Positions 53,902 to 62,618 of a stretch of DNA of 64,000 nucleotides are shown piece by piece. The DNA lies in contig NZ_FOMW01000016.1 of the NCBI RefSeq assembly GCF_900112755.1, forward strand, positions 1 through 64,000, read 5' to 3'. The notes below the pieces were generated by a model that saw nothing but the letters and a program-made list of their open reading frames with translations, ran no database searches and was not told the origin of the DNA. This DNA comes from Sulfitobacter brevis. Its GTDB lineage: Bacteria; Pseudomonadota; Alphaproteobacteria; Rhodobacterales; Rhodobacteraceae. The stretch's first letter is position 1; every line of letters begins with the position of its first letter. The position numbers were made by a program, and so were the translations under genes.

Positions 53902-55296
53902 TCAGATGAGGTCGCTAATGTCGTCATCAATTTTGAAACGCTCAGACATAGTATCGTGGGCGCGGGCGTAGCTCTTTCTGACCGCGTTGCCTGATCTATA
54001 TTTGGCTTTTATTTTTTCTGAGAAATGGTGGTTTGCTGCAGCAGCATATTGAATGCCAAACTCGCCCATGTCGCTAAATTCATCGTTGATCAGGGTGCGC
54101 GCAATATGCCCGCCTGTATCCGCAGCTGCTACCCAAGCACGGCTATACCAAGGGGACGCGCATGGTGTTCTATCGTAATTCACATACAAAGGACGTTTGT
54201 CGGTGATAGCTTTAGCGCGCAGGGCATTGAGATATCGAGAATCCTGATCTTGCAGGATCAACGCGTCGATGAACTTGTTCCAGTAAGGCTGGAGCGAGAT
54301 GTCGAGCAGATCAGGTCTCAGGCACCTTGTCTTTCCTGGAACATAGCAGAAGCGATAGACGCTGCGGGCAGGATCATAAGTAATACCGGCGCCAAAGATG
54401 TGATGTTTGCTGACATCGCCCGGACGCGCCGGGATGGCACATCCAATGGCGATTGCTGCCGCACGGTTGCGCAACGCCCATCGTTTATCAGGAGTTTTTG
54501 CAGCCTCCGCATGCGCAAGAAATTCTTCAGCTTCTGCCAGCAGCGATGACGTAGTGCCTGCCGTCATAATTTTGCTGAACTTTAGCGGTTCCTGTTTCGC
54601 TTCGAGACGCACAAGCACTTGATATGTGTTGCTTAATTCCTCAATTGCGTCGTTCGGAAGGTTGTGGGCCCTGGCGAAACGCCTAAGCTCCTCCCAAGTT
54701 GAGCGTAGATAGGACCATCTGGGCACCGCTTCGTTTTTATCGGCTGAGCGGGCCCGCATATCGCGATAAAGCGCCCTCTGTGCAGCTAAGGATCTCAAAT
54801 CTGGTGGAAGCCCGTCTTGGCAAGATGACCAAACAAACATCCCAAGTCTTCGCTCCATTCTATTAAGGATACTGTCCGAAAAAGCTCGCTCGGCCTTAAG
54901 GCGCTGCAGCGTTGACTGCCAAGCATTAGGCAAACCTTCGATAGGCACCGATACGCTGCGCCGGTATTCACTGTTTGGACCTTTGTTTACGCCCTTGAAG
55001 CTTGTCCGATGTTCAACCTTTAATCCGGTTTCACGAAGTGCCGCCAACAGCGCGGGACCTGCTCCGAAGCGTGCGAGGGCCTTAGCAAGCAACGTGACTT
55101 CAGCCGAAGAAGCAGCCGTAAGCTCGGTAAAGGCTTCGATGTCTACAGCATCTGGCGCATTCAATGCTTGCTCAGCGCAAAAGCGCATGAACTGTTCCAA
55201 TGCCCGCAATTCGGCATCGTCCATTTCATCCAAGGCAGGATGATCGAGGAGATGCGCCATATGCTCTGCGCGTAACAAAATTGCACGAGGTATCAT
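53902..55296 (-). CDS. Tyrosine recombinase, second of the array (464 aa)
   Basis: A 464-residue site-specific recombinase. The catalytic part has IPARPGDVSKHHIF (first Arg), YVPGKTRCL (Lys), GGHIARTLINDEF (His397, Arg400), and HHFSEKIKAKY with His424 and Tyr433 nine residues apart. The N-terminal 200 residues (helical, for example AEQALNAPDAVDIEAFTELT) are unlike the simple core-binding domain. It starts 4 bp inside the end of the 607-residue recombinase, so both are coupled. It belongs to the class of paired or triple recombinases that move islands. Confidence 0.82.
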   Translation of the reverse strand: MIPRAILLRAEHMAHLLDHPALDEMDDAELRALEQFMRFCAEQALNAPDAVDIEAFTELTAASSAEVTLLAKALARFGAGPALLAALRETGLKVEHRTSFKGVNKGPNSEYRRSVSVPIEGLPNAWQSTLQRLKAERAFSDSILNRMERRLGMFVWSSCQDGLPPDLRSLAAQRALYRDMRARSADKNEAVPRWSYLRSTWEELRRFARAHNLPNDAIEELSNTYQVLVRLEAKQEPLKFSKIMTAGTTSSLLAEAEEFLAHAEAAKTPDKRWALRNRAAAIAIGCAIPARPGDVSKHHIFGAGITYDPARSVYRFCYVPGKTRCLRPDLLDISLQPYWNKFIDALILQDQDSRYLNALRAKAITDKRPLYVNYDRTPCASPWYSRAWVAAADTGGHIARTLINDEFSDMGEFGIQYAAAANHHFSEKIKAKYRSGNAVRKSYARAHDTMSERFKIDDDISDLI

Positions 55297-57116
55297 TGAT
55301 GCGCCCTCATGCGTTTAATTGTTTCGTCCTGGCCCGCACGAAAAATCTTGGGCTTGTTCAACCAGACGTAGCTTCTGGCACAGACCGCAGGCGTGTTTCC
55401 CAGCATATCAGCGGCAAGCCGCAAATTGCTCCAGTTCGTGTCGAGCAAAAGTGTCGCATAGCCGTGACGCCAGAGGTGGAACGTCATCGGGAGATTTGCG
55501 CCCGCTACGGCACTTTGGAACCACTTGTCGAAAGTGGCCTTTCCCAACTTAGCTTTGGGTTTTTCTACTGCAGGAAAGAGATAAATGCTCTCTTTAGCAT
55601 GCTCGAATAGTGGTCTGATTTTAAGCAAATACCAATCTAACACCTGGGGTCCATGAAGCTCTTTTCGTAGTGGAACAGGTTCCTCAGGATTCCCTGATTT
55701 TGTTTCGTCTGCGAACAAACGGAAAGTATAGTCCGGACGACCTTTCGACGGTCTAAAAAAGTTGCGACGCGAGCCGGAAATCCGCAATCCGGTAACATTG
55801 GACAGCCGGATTGGCCGACCTGCCAACTCGATTGCGCAGGCCGCTGCGCATGTTCCAAGCTGACGGGCTTTTGTGATTTCCTTGTCCGTCAGCCTGCGGC
55901 CTTCAGCTTCGGCTGCGCTGAGGATCTTATCGGCTTTTGCCATTAAAATTAAATGCATGCGCGAAAATATGCGTTCACGGTTGGGCTCATTCAACAATGC
56001 TTCGCACCACGCTTGCGTGTTCGGGTTCATCCCTTTCGCAAGCTCTTTGCCCTGTCTAAGAAAGACACTGGTTTGGATCGACCGATAGATCTTACTGGTG
56101 TCGATTTCGTTGCGCGACAACACGATGAGTATTCTATTGTAGTATCCATAGGCACTGGATTGGCTGAGAGTGCCAGGCAGATGCTCTTCTTCCTCAGTTT
56201 GGCGAATTGTTGCCTGCAAATGATCGGACGTTAAAAGATCCCGCACGTCACCTACGGAAGTGAGATCTTTGATCGGTTGATCATAGCCCAGAGCGGCATC
56301 AGCAGCACATTTTGTCAGCGTTCGGATATGGTGCCGCAGTGCGGCCAGATAATGTTGGATGGTCGCATCTTTAACGATCGCTCCATCTTTACCGGTTACG
56401 TGGTCTCGCTCCGAACCGGCTTCGTTGGCCATTTTGACGAGAACCGCATCCAGATGGGGCGGTAACGCGTCATACTGGCGCGACGTCAGAAACACTCTGA
56501 CCGGCTCTTCTGGCAAGAGTGATGCAAGTTCGGGAATGAATGCGAAATCGTTCAGCAGACGCTGGGCCTTGCGCACTTTCCCGCGGTCATCTTGTTTCAT
56601 AAATGCATCTTCAAGCCGATCAAGAACACCCTCTTCCGCCAAGTTCCAAGGCTCGACGTCGGCCCGTCGGGCGGTGTCCGCGAGGATACTCAGGGATGAG
56701 AGGGATGCGGTGTGGATGAGACCCGGGTTTTTTGTATGGAGCTTGCCGGCCGCGATGAGTTCGGTCCAGCCATCGACCTGAGCGCGGCGCGCTGTCTTAG
56801 CTGTCGCAGCACCTGATACAATTTCAACTGCGCGGATCAGATCAGCGCGCCATTTCATGTAGGCTGTCAGCCCCTGACAAAGTTCGGGGCGGGGATGCTT
56901 GCCCCCCTTTGGTTTTGGAAAATGTGCGTCAATCCAGGATAAAGAGGCTGGAATATCGCAGAAAGGTGTGCCTGCGGTATTTGTCTCGAGTCTGCGGAGC
57001 GAGGCCAGTAGGTATTCAGGACCGCTGGCTTCAAGCCAGGAACGGACGTCCTTCATAGTGTTGATCTTGCGGGTCGAAACAGAGTGGGGTGGGTATATTT
57101 GTGTCATGATATCCAT
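55293..57116 (-). CDS. Tyrosine recombinase, first of the array (607 aa)
   Basis: A 607-residue recombinase, larger than normal integrases. The long N-terminal part (about residues 1-380) is helical. The catalytic domain has LAGRPIRLSNVTGL (Arg437), DETKSGNP (Lys473), HLWRHGYATLLL (His547, Arg550) and AVCARSYVWLNK (Tyr583), an intact set. It is preceded by a strong inverted repeat at 57184-57244. Its stop overlaps the next recombinase by 4 bp. It resembles GinA/GinB-type proteins of GInt islands and other large recombinases in multi-integrase elements; the closest relative is not known without a search. Confidence 0.85.
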   Translation of the reverse strand: MDIMTQIYPPHSVSTRKINTMKDVRSWLEASGPEYLLASLRRLETNTAGTPFCDIPASLSWIDAHFPKPKGGKHPRPELCQGLTAYMKWRADLIRAVEIVSGAATAKTARRAQVDGWTELIAAGKLHTKNPGLIHTASLSSLSILADTARRADVEPWNLAEEGVLDRLEDAFMKQDDRGKVRKAQRLLNDFAFIPELASLLPEEPVRVFLTSRQYDALPPHLDAVLVKMANEAGSERDHVTGKDGAIVKDATIQHYLAALRHHIRTLTKCAADAALGYDQPIKDLTSVGDVRDLLTSDHLQATIRQTEEEEHLPGTLSQSSAYGYYNRILIVLSRNEIDTSKIYRSIQTSVFLRQGKELAKGMNPNTQAWCEALLNEPNRERIFSRMHLILMAKADKILSAAEAEGRRLTDKEITKARQLGTCAAACAIELAGRPIRLSNVTGLRISGSRRNFFRPSKGRPDYTFRLFADETKSGNPEEPVPLRKELHGPQVLDWYLLKIRPLFEHAKESIYLFPAVEKPKAKLGKATFDKWFQSAVAGANLPMTFHLWRHGYATLLLDTNWSNLRLAADMLGNTPAVCARSYVWLNKPKIFRAGQDETIKRMRAHQ

Positions 57117-57183
57117 ATTGGCTTAAAGGGTAAAATCCAAAATCCGGCATCGGCTAAAACCGGATATTTCCGTCTATGCTGTT

Positions 57184-57244
57184 AAAAAAGCGAAACACTT
57201 AGTGATTTTTCTGAGCCGAAAGTAGGTGGGTGTTTCGCTTTTTT
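57184..57244 (-). terminator. Perfect 15-bp inverted repeat between HTH gene and recombinase array
   Basis: AAAAAAGCGAAACAC (57184-57198) and GTGTTTCGCTTTTTT (57230-57244) are perfect mates separated by 31 bases. For minus-strand transcription from the HTH gene this is a stem ending in six T, so it works as a terminator just after the gene stop. The long loop is unusual, and the A/T tails make it symmetric; a recombinase binding site is an alternative. Confidence 0.65.
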
Positions 57245-57248
57245 CTGC

Positions 57249-57842
57249 TTATCCCGCAGAGCTCATTTTCTCAGAGGCGAAGCTCCCGAAAAGCGATTTT
57301 TCGGCATTGTTTTGGGGTGCCGCGGATCGGGATACCGTGCCTGTATCGATCGCCGTCTGGGTTTCAGCGGCGACGAACTGCACGCTCTCAGGAAGGTCGA
57401 GAAGAATGCCTTCGTCGCGCCACAACAAAACTTCGAGCGGACGGTAAAAACGCATCCGGGGTCCGAAATTTAGTTGTGTAATGGGGAGCGTTTTGCGGCC
57501 TTCTCGGAGCGCCTTCGCAAATGTGTCGGGCTTATGCCCGAGCGCGCGTGCCATTTGAGGAAATTTCCAAAGCGGTTCTTTAAGCTTCTCTTCGAGACTT
57601 TCGATTTCATCAAGAATGGGGGAGCCGCACGCTGCTAACGCGGCGTGGTGCTCTTTTAAGAACACACCCTCGGTTTTGTGGACCATCCGCCATATCCGTC
57701 GCCAAGGATAACGGCCGGCAACGGTCTGTAGGCCAACGACGGTTGCAATATTCGCGACAGATGTCTGGTCTACGTTCAGATGCTGCGCGAGATCAGTTTT
57801 TGTAATGCTCTGTAGATTTGAGCGTGCTGGGCCGTGTTTCAT
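57249..57842 (-). CDS. HTH-like DNA-binding protein heading the recombinase block
   Basis: A 197-residue protein. Residues about 10-45 (SITKTDLAQHLNVDQTSVAN) fit a helix-turn-helix. A second HTH-like stretch is MARALGHKPDTFAKALREG (about 105-123). The rest has FGPRMRFYRPLEVLLWRDEG. I use the ATG at 57842, preceded by CAGGAGAG; a start at 58001 would add 53 residues without a site. It is likely a regulator or excisionase-like accessory, but the family was not recognised. It is separated from the recombinases by the 15-bp inverted repeat. Confidence 0.65.
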   Translation of the reverse strand: MKHGPARSNLQSITKTDLAQHLNVDQTSVANIATVVGLQTVAGRYPWRRIWRMVHKTEGVFLKEHHAALAACGSPILDEIESLEEKLKEPLWKFPQMARALGHKPDTFAKALREGRKTLPITQLNFGPRMRFYRPLEVLLWRDEGILLDLPESVQFVAAETQTAIDTGTVSRSAAPQNNAEKSLFGSFASEKMSSAG

Positions 57843-58102
57843 AGTCTCTCCTGTGGTTTGCAGGAGGGAGATGGGTCCGCAAAAAGAATCTCCAAAAAGG
57901 TTTGTTTGATACCCTATAATTGCCCGGACTTTTTCGGCGCACAGGTGCCTGACCGGCAAGTTATGCTTGACAGTGGAGTGTGTTATTAAGAGGTAGAACA
58001 AAGCAGGAACGATTGAGGGTAAAGCAGGCCCTACTTTTCGGACAGTGGATTTCTCAGGTTAAAGGCGGGACGCGTTATACAGCATCATTCAGTTAATCTG
58101 CT

Positions 58103-58861
58103 TTAGCCTCCAGCAATGTGGACGGTCCCCCGCGGCAGTCTCATATCCGACCCTTCTCCGGCATCAGTGACCAAGTGATCGACTTCGTCGGCTCGACATA
58201 TCGCAACCCGGCTCTCTTTTCCCAACTTTTCAGAGTGACAAAGCATGATACAGCTTTCGGCACGTCGCATCATTTTGCGCGCGACCTCAGCTTCGTGCAA
58301 TTCATAACTGGTTGCGCCGCGAGTGATGTGAAAGGCGACGGGAGCGACGATTGCAAAATCTGCGAGAAAGCGGTCGATCTCGGAAAGAGTAAGCTCCCCG
58401 TAGGTCGCAGGCACCTCTTGATGGGGCTTCCCGCCCAATAAGAGTATTTCGCAATTTCCAGAAGAGGCGCCAAGCCTTGCGATTTCGATACTGTTCGTGA
58501 TGATACGTATGCCACTGATGCCAATCAGCGATTTCGCAAAAGCCAATGTGGTTGTTCCGGCGTCAATGAAGACTGTGGATGAAGGCGAAATCAACTCGCA
58601 CGCCTTGCGACCGATGTGGTATTTGACATCCGTATAAATTTCCAAGCGATCCGCGAAGGCTGGCTCCGGATGAACGTTGTCGCTGGTACTTAACGCTCCG
58701 CCATGTACCCGCAAGAGGCCACCTCGGCCCTCCAGTTCCATCAGGTCCCGTCTGATCGTCTCTCGTGAGACGTCAAACATGTTGGCCAAGGTTCGGGCTT
58801 GGACTTTACCGTCGCGGCCAAGGCTCTCAAGTATCTTCGCTTGGCGCTCATGCGACCACAT
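58103..58861 (-). CDS. DeoR-family transcriptional repressor
   Basis: A 252-residue DeoR regulator. The N-terminal HTH reads ERQAKILESLGRDGKVQART and FDVSRETIRRDLMELEGRG. The C-terminal sugar-phosphate sensing domain has IFDAGTTTLAFAKSL-like sequence (VFIDAGTTTLAFAKSL), IITNSIEIA, EILLLGGKPHQEVPATYG. DeoR proteins respond to phosphorylated sugars. ACCGGAGGA precedes the ATG at 58861; the frame is open to 58960. It is divergent from the HisN-like/ABC operon with palindromes between, so it likely represses that operon. Confidence 0.9.
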   Translation of the reverse strand: MWSHERQAKILESLGRDGKVQARTLANMFDVSRETIRRDLMELEGRGGLLRVHGGALSTSDNVHPEPAFADRLEIYTDVKYHIGRKACELISPSSTVFIDAGTTTLAFAKSLIGISGIRIITNSIEIARLGASSGNCEILLLGGKPHQEVPATYGELTLSEIDRFLADFAIVAPVAFHITRGATSYELHEAEVARKMMRRAESCIMLCHSEKLGKESRVAICRADEVDHLVTDAGEGSDMRLPRGTVHIAGG

Positions 58862-58957
58862 GCCAGTTCCTCCGGTCAGGTTCGGTTTTCTTCTGAGGTT
58901 CGATGACGAGCTGCGGCAATATTTGCCACATGATTCTAAGAAATCCACTGAAATCGC

Positions 58958-59050
58958 CACATTTCGAAACTAAGATGTGACTAAGTCCCGAGCAAGTGTC
59001 GAGAATACTGCATAAAAATAAAGCGATTGGCACATTTTGCACTTATGTGC
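58958..59050. promoter_or_regulatory. Divergent promoter with CACAT/ATGTG palindromes
   Basis: Between the DeoR gene and the phosphatase gene are CACAT-N12-ATGTG (58958-58979) and GCACAT-N9-ATGTGC (59030-59050), with further TGTGCATTTTTGTGTGG nearby. The repeated half-sites suggest operators for the adjacent DeoR protein. The sites are seen; the binding is inferred. Confidence 0.5.
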
Positions 59051-59122
59051 ATTTTTGTGTGGTATTTTGAACTTATTGGCTCGTAGTCTAAACCTACAAC
59101 TTCAATTGCAAGGGCGTCTGAC

Positions 59123-59920
59123 ATGATAAACCTTTCCGATGCTTTGCGGTTCTCGAGTGAGGTGGCCGATGAAGCAGGGCGCATGGCGCTTCGATATTTC
59201 CGCAAACCCCTCACGGTAGAGCTGAAGGCGGACGAAAGCCCTGTGACTGCAGTTGATCGGGAGGTCGAGGCGTTGCTGCGCAGCCGCATAATCCAAGCCT
59301 ACCCCGATCACGGAATTTATGGCGAGGAAGAGGCGCCCATGAATTTGGACAGCCCGTATGTTTGGGTGATTGACCCTATAGATGGAACCAAGAGCTTCAT
59401 AACCGGCCACCCGCTTTTTGGCGGGCTTATGGCCCTATTGCAGGGCGGAGAACCGTGCTTGGGGCAAATAGACATGCCGGCAACAGGAGAGCGGTGGTCC
59501 GGCCTGCGGGGTGAGCCGAGCACGCTTAACGGAAGCCCCTGCACGACAAGTGATTGTCGGGATCTGTCGGCTGCTTTCGTCTACACCACGGATCCGTTTC
59601 TCTTTGCCGGCCCAAAAAAGCACGGCGTTTTTAAGGCGTTGAAAGAGCAGGCGAGGCTCATCCGTTATGGCGGTGATTGCTATAATTATGGAATGCTTGC
59701 ATCTGGCCTTTGCGATCTTGTTGTAGAGACGGGCCTCGAGCCCTACGACTACCTCCCGGTTGTGCAGATCGTGCGCGGCGCGGGCGGGGTCATTACGGAC
59801 TGGCACGGTATGCCTCTGGGCATCGGCTCAAACGGAGACGTGCTCGCGGCTGCAACACCTGAGTTGCACGCGCAGATGTTGGACCATTTTCACCAGTTGC
59901 AGGCGAACGAGGCGGCATGA
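59123..59920 (+). CDS. Inositol-monophosphatase family (HisN-like) phosphatase
   Basis: A 265-residue Mg-dependent phosphatase. Metal motifs are YGEEEAP (Glu), VIDPIDGTKSFITGHPLFG (Asp-x-x-Asp-Gly-Thr) and LEPYDYLPVVQIVRGAGGVI (C-terminal Asp). The FITGxPLFG pattern is of the histidinol-phosphatase (HisN) subgroup. Because it heads an ABC operon under a DeoR regulator, it probably dephosphorylates an imported phosphosugar-type compound rather than histidinol phosphate. The next gene follows 38 bp on. Confidence 0.85.
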   Translation: MINLSDALRFSSEVADEAGRMALRYFRKPLTVELKADESPVTAVDREVEALLRSRIIQAYPDHGIYGEEEAPMNLDSPYVWVIDPIDGTKSFITGHPLFGGLMALLQGGEPCLGQIDMPATGERWSGLRGEPSTLNGSPCTTSDCRDLSAAFVYTTDPFLFAGPKKHGVFKALKEQARLIRYGGDCYNYGMLASGLCDLVVETGLEPYDYLPVVQIVRGAGGVITDWHGMPLGIGSNGDVLAAATPELHAQMLDHFHQLQANEAA

Positions 59921-59958
59921 AGACCGCGCAATAACAAAGTAATCAAAGGGACCAATAA

Positions 59959-61563
59959 ATGCGGTCCACCAACATGGAGAAAGATAAAATGGACAGAAGG
60001 AAATTCCTTGGATACGGCGTTGCAGCGGGAGCGACATTCGGCGCGGCCCGAATAAATCCCGATTTCTTCTTCAGTTCGGCATATGCGCAGGATGCGCGCC
60101 CATTGATGTGCTTGTCAGCTGAAAACATCACCGGCAACTGGGATCCGATGGCGCATACCACGCTGTCGCAGTTTAACATCGAAGGCTTTGTCATGGGCTT
60201 CCTAACACGCCATCCCATGATGCCAGAGAAACCGGATGAGGTTGTATACGAGCTGGCGACGAGTATCGAGCAAATCGACGCGACGCATCTCGAGATCAAG
60301 CTGCGCGAGGGTGTGACCTTTCACGATGGTGAGCCCTTTACTGCCAAGGATGTCAAAGCGACTTTCGAATACGGCGCACAGCCGGAACGCTCGCGCCAGG
60401 TTTATCCAGGCATGGCAGACAGCTTCGAAGTTACCACGCCCGATGACTACACGGTGCTGATTGACACGACCAAGGGGGGGTATGGCGCGGGGATGTTCAT
60501 CTTTCTTGCATCCTATCTGCCGATCATGTCGGCTAAGGACATCGAGGGCGGCCCGAACGGCCCGCTGTCCCAGCGCCTGAACGGCACCGGACCTTTCAGA
60601 TTCGTCGAGCAGCGCGGCAACGACACGGTCATGGAGGCGTTTGAGGGTTACTATCGCGGTGCCCCGTCAGTTCCTGGCGTGACCTACGCATTCGTTGGTG
60701 ATGCAACGACGCGTATGCTGTCCTTGTTGAACGGTCAGGCCGACGTCATCGAGCGGCTCGAGCCCGAGCAGGTCGAAACGCTGGAAAAGGAGCCCGACAT
60801 CAAGCTGAACCGTGCTGTGTCCGTTGAGAACAAGTATCTGTGGTTCCGTTGCTCAAAGCCGCCTTTCGACAATCCTCTGCTGCGCAAGGCCGCTTGTCAT
60901 GCGATAGACCGCGACCTGATCAACCAGATCATGGGCACGGCCGGAGAGCCTTCTTCGAATTTCGTATCGCCGATCAAGTTTGGCTACATCGATCTCGAGA
61001 ATTACCCAGAGTACGATCCTGAGGAGTGCCAGCGTCTCTTGGCCGAGGCTGGGTATCCCAAAGGCGAGGGCCTGCCCGAGCTGGAATACATCACGTCCGT
61101 CGGCTTCTACCCCAAGACCAAGGAATACGGCGAGGTGATCACGGCGCTTCTTCAGGAGCAGGGATTCCCCGTAAAGCTGAACGTAATGGAAGTGGCCGCT
61201 TGGAACGAGCGTCTCTACGACCGACCAGGTGGTGGCCCAGGCCACATGATCGACTGTGGATGGACCAGTGCGTCGCCCGAGCCTGATCTGGTTCTCAGGA
61301 CGCATTTCCATTCCTCGTCCAAGCGCATCTGCGGGATCGTCGATCCCGAAATCGATGCGGCGCTGGACGCCGAGCGCGATGCACCTTCTCTGGAGGCGCG
61401 CAAGGAAAGTCTGCAGACCAATCTCATGCCTCTGCTGGCGGAGAAGGTTCCGGCCTACAGCCTGTTCACATCGGTCCTGATGCATGGCCTACGCGCCGAT
61501 GTCGAAGGGTTGTTTATCTATCCCGATGGCACCATGGACGCAGCCTCCACGACCATCGGCTGA
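59959..61563 (+). CDS. ABC transporter substrate-binding protein, family 5
   Basis: A 534-residue extracytoplasmic binding protein of the DppA/OppA/AccA family (SBP_bac_5). The leader MDRRKFLGYGVAAGATFGAA has a twin-arginine-like start and an AYAQD cleavage site. The domain begins IEQIDATHLEIKLREGVTFH and FTAKDVKATFEYG, and contains LNGTGPFRFVEQRGND. ATG codons at 59959, 59974 and 59989 are in frame; 59989 has GGAGAAAG upstream and 59959 has AAGGGA. The ligand could be a peptide, opine or other large conjugate. Confidence 0.9.
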   Translation: MRSTNMEKDKMDRRKFLGYGVAAGATFGAARINPDFFFSSAYAQDARPLMCLSAENITGNWDPMAHTTLSQFNIEGFVMGFLTRHPMMPEKPDEVVYELATSIEQIDATHLEIKLREGVTFHDGEPFTAKDVKATFEYGAQPERSRQVYPGMADSFEVTTPDDYTVLIDTTKGGYGAGMFIFLASYLPIMSAKDIEGGPNGPLSQRLNGTGPFRFVEQRGNDTVMEAFEGYYRGAPSVPGVTYAFVGDATTRMLSLLNGQADVIERLEPEQVETLEKEPDIKLNRAVSVENKYLWFRCSKPPFDNPLLRKAACHAIDRDLINQIMGTAGEPSSNFVSPIKFGYIDLENYPEYDPEECQRLLAEAGYPKGEGLPELEYITSVGFYPKTKEYGEVITALLQEQGFPVKLNVMEVAAWNERLYDRPGGGPGHMIDCGWTSASPEPDLVLRTHFHSSSKRICGIVDPEIDAALDAERDAPSLEARKESLQTNLMPLLAEKVPAYSLFTSVLMHGLRADVEGLFIYPDGTMDAASTTIG

Positions 61564-61637
61564 ACAGTCACAGACGGAGGCTGCCGCAGGTGGCCTTCGT
61601 CCCGGTCGCACTACTCCAAACTTATTCAGAGGTGCCG

Positions 61638-62618
61638 ATGTTCGTCGTCAGATTCCTGGTTAGAAGACTTTTGCAAGGCGCTTTGATCGTGTTCTTAGTG
61701 TCTGCGCTGATCTTTACGCTACTGCGCGTCGTGCCCGGTGACCCTGTGCGCTTGATGGCGGGCGGCATGGCGCCCGAGGCCCTGATCGAGAAAATCGCAT
61801 TGGAAATGGGCTTGCGCGACCCAATCTACCAGCAATTCGGTCGCTATATCGGCGGTGTGGCTCAGGGCGATCTGGGCCAAAGTTTCGTGAGACCTGCCAA
61901 CGGTGCGGCTGTTGGCGGCGCAAGCTTTGATGACAACACGCGTGCGGCCCGCGCCGAGGTTTGGGACCTCATCGCGCAAACGGCGCCAATGACGCTACAG
62001 CTGGCGCTGCTTGCAATGGTGTTTGCCTTGATCGTTGCCATTCCCATCGGCGTCGCTGGCGGCCTCAGGCCAGGTAAGTGGCCTGATCGATTGGCGCTCT
62101 ATTTATCTTCTGTTTTCATCAGCCTTCCGAATTTCTGGCTTGGTATTGTCCTCGCGCTGCTCTTGTCGGTAAAGCTTAATCTACTCCCAGCCATAGGCTA
62201 TAACGGTTTCGCCTACACCATCCTACCTGCCCTTGTTCTTTCGGTTGAAATCGCGCCTTTCATCATCCGGACGCTGACGGTGTCGGTGGCGAACGTCATG
62301 GGTCAAAATTTCATAGATATCGCAGCTGTGCGTGGCCTGACGCGCAATCAGATCATTTTCCGGCACGCCCTCAAGAATTCCGCGATCCCGCTTCTGAACC
62401 TTTTGGGGGTTCAGTTTTCGATGCTTTTGGGCGGGGTGCTGGTTATCGAATTCATCTTTGATTACCCAGGGCTGGGACGACTGACGATCAATGCAGTCAT
62501 GCAGCGCGATTTCCCTTTGATACAAGGTATTGCAATCGTGACCGCTGCCGCATTCGTCCTTATCAACATCGTTGTAGATCTTTGTGCGACAGCCATTGAT
62601 CCGAGATTGGATTACTAA
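61638..62618 (+). CDS. Peptide/opine-type ABC transporter permease DppB-like
   Basis: A 326-residue permease with six membrane helices. The N-terminal helix is LLQGALIVFLVSALIFTLLR, followed by RVVPGDPVRLMAGG typical of DppB. The EAA-type motif is IAAVRGLTRNQIIFRHALKN. The start at 61638 follows AGAGGTG; the frame is open to 61590. Its stop overlaps the next permease start by 1 bp. Confidence 0.92.
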   Translation: MFVVRFLVRRLLQGALIVFLVSALIFTLLRVVPGDPVRLMAGGMAPEALIEKIALEMGLRDPIYQQFGRYIGGVAQGDLGQSFVRPANGAAVGGASFDDNTRAARAEVWDLIAQTAPMTLQLALLAMVFALIVAIPIGVAGGLRPGKWPDRLALYLSSVFISLPNFWLGIVLALLLSVKLNLLPAIGYNGFAYTILPALVLSVEIAPFIIRTLTVSVANVMGQNFIDIAAVRGLTRNQIIFRHALKNSAIPLLNLLGVQFSMLLGGVLVIEFIFDYPGLGRLTINAVMQRDFPLIQGIAIVTAAAFVLINIVVDLCATAIDPRLDY

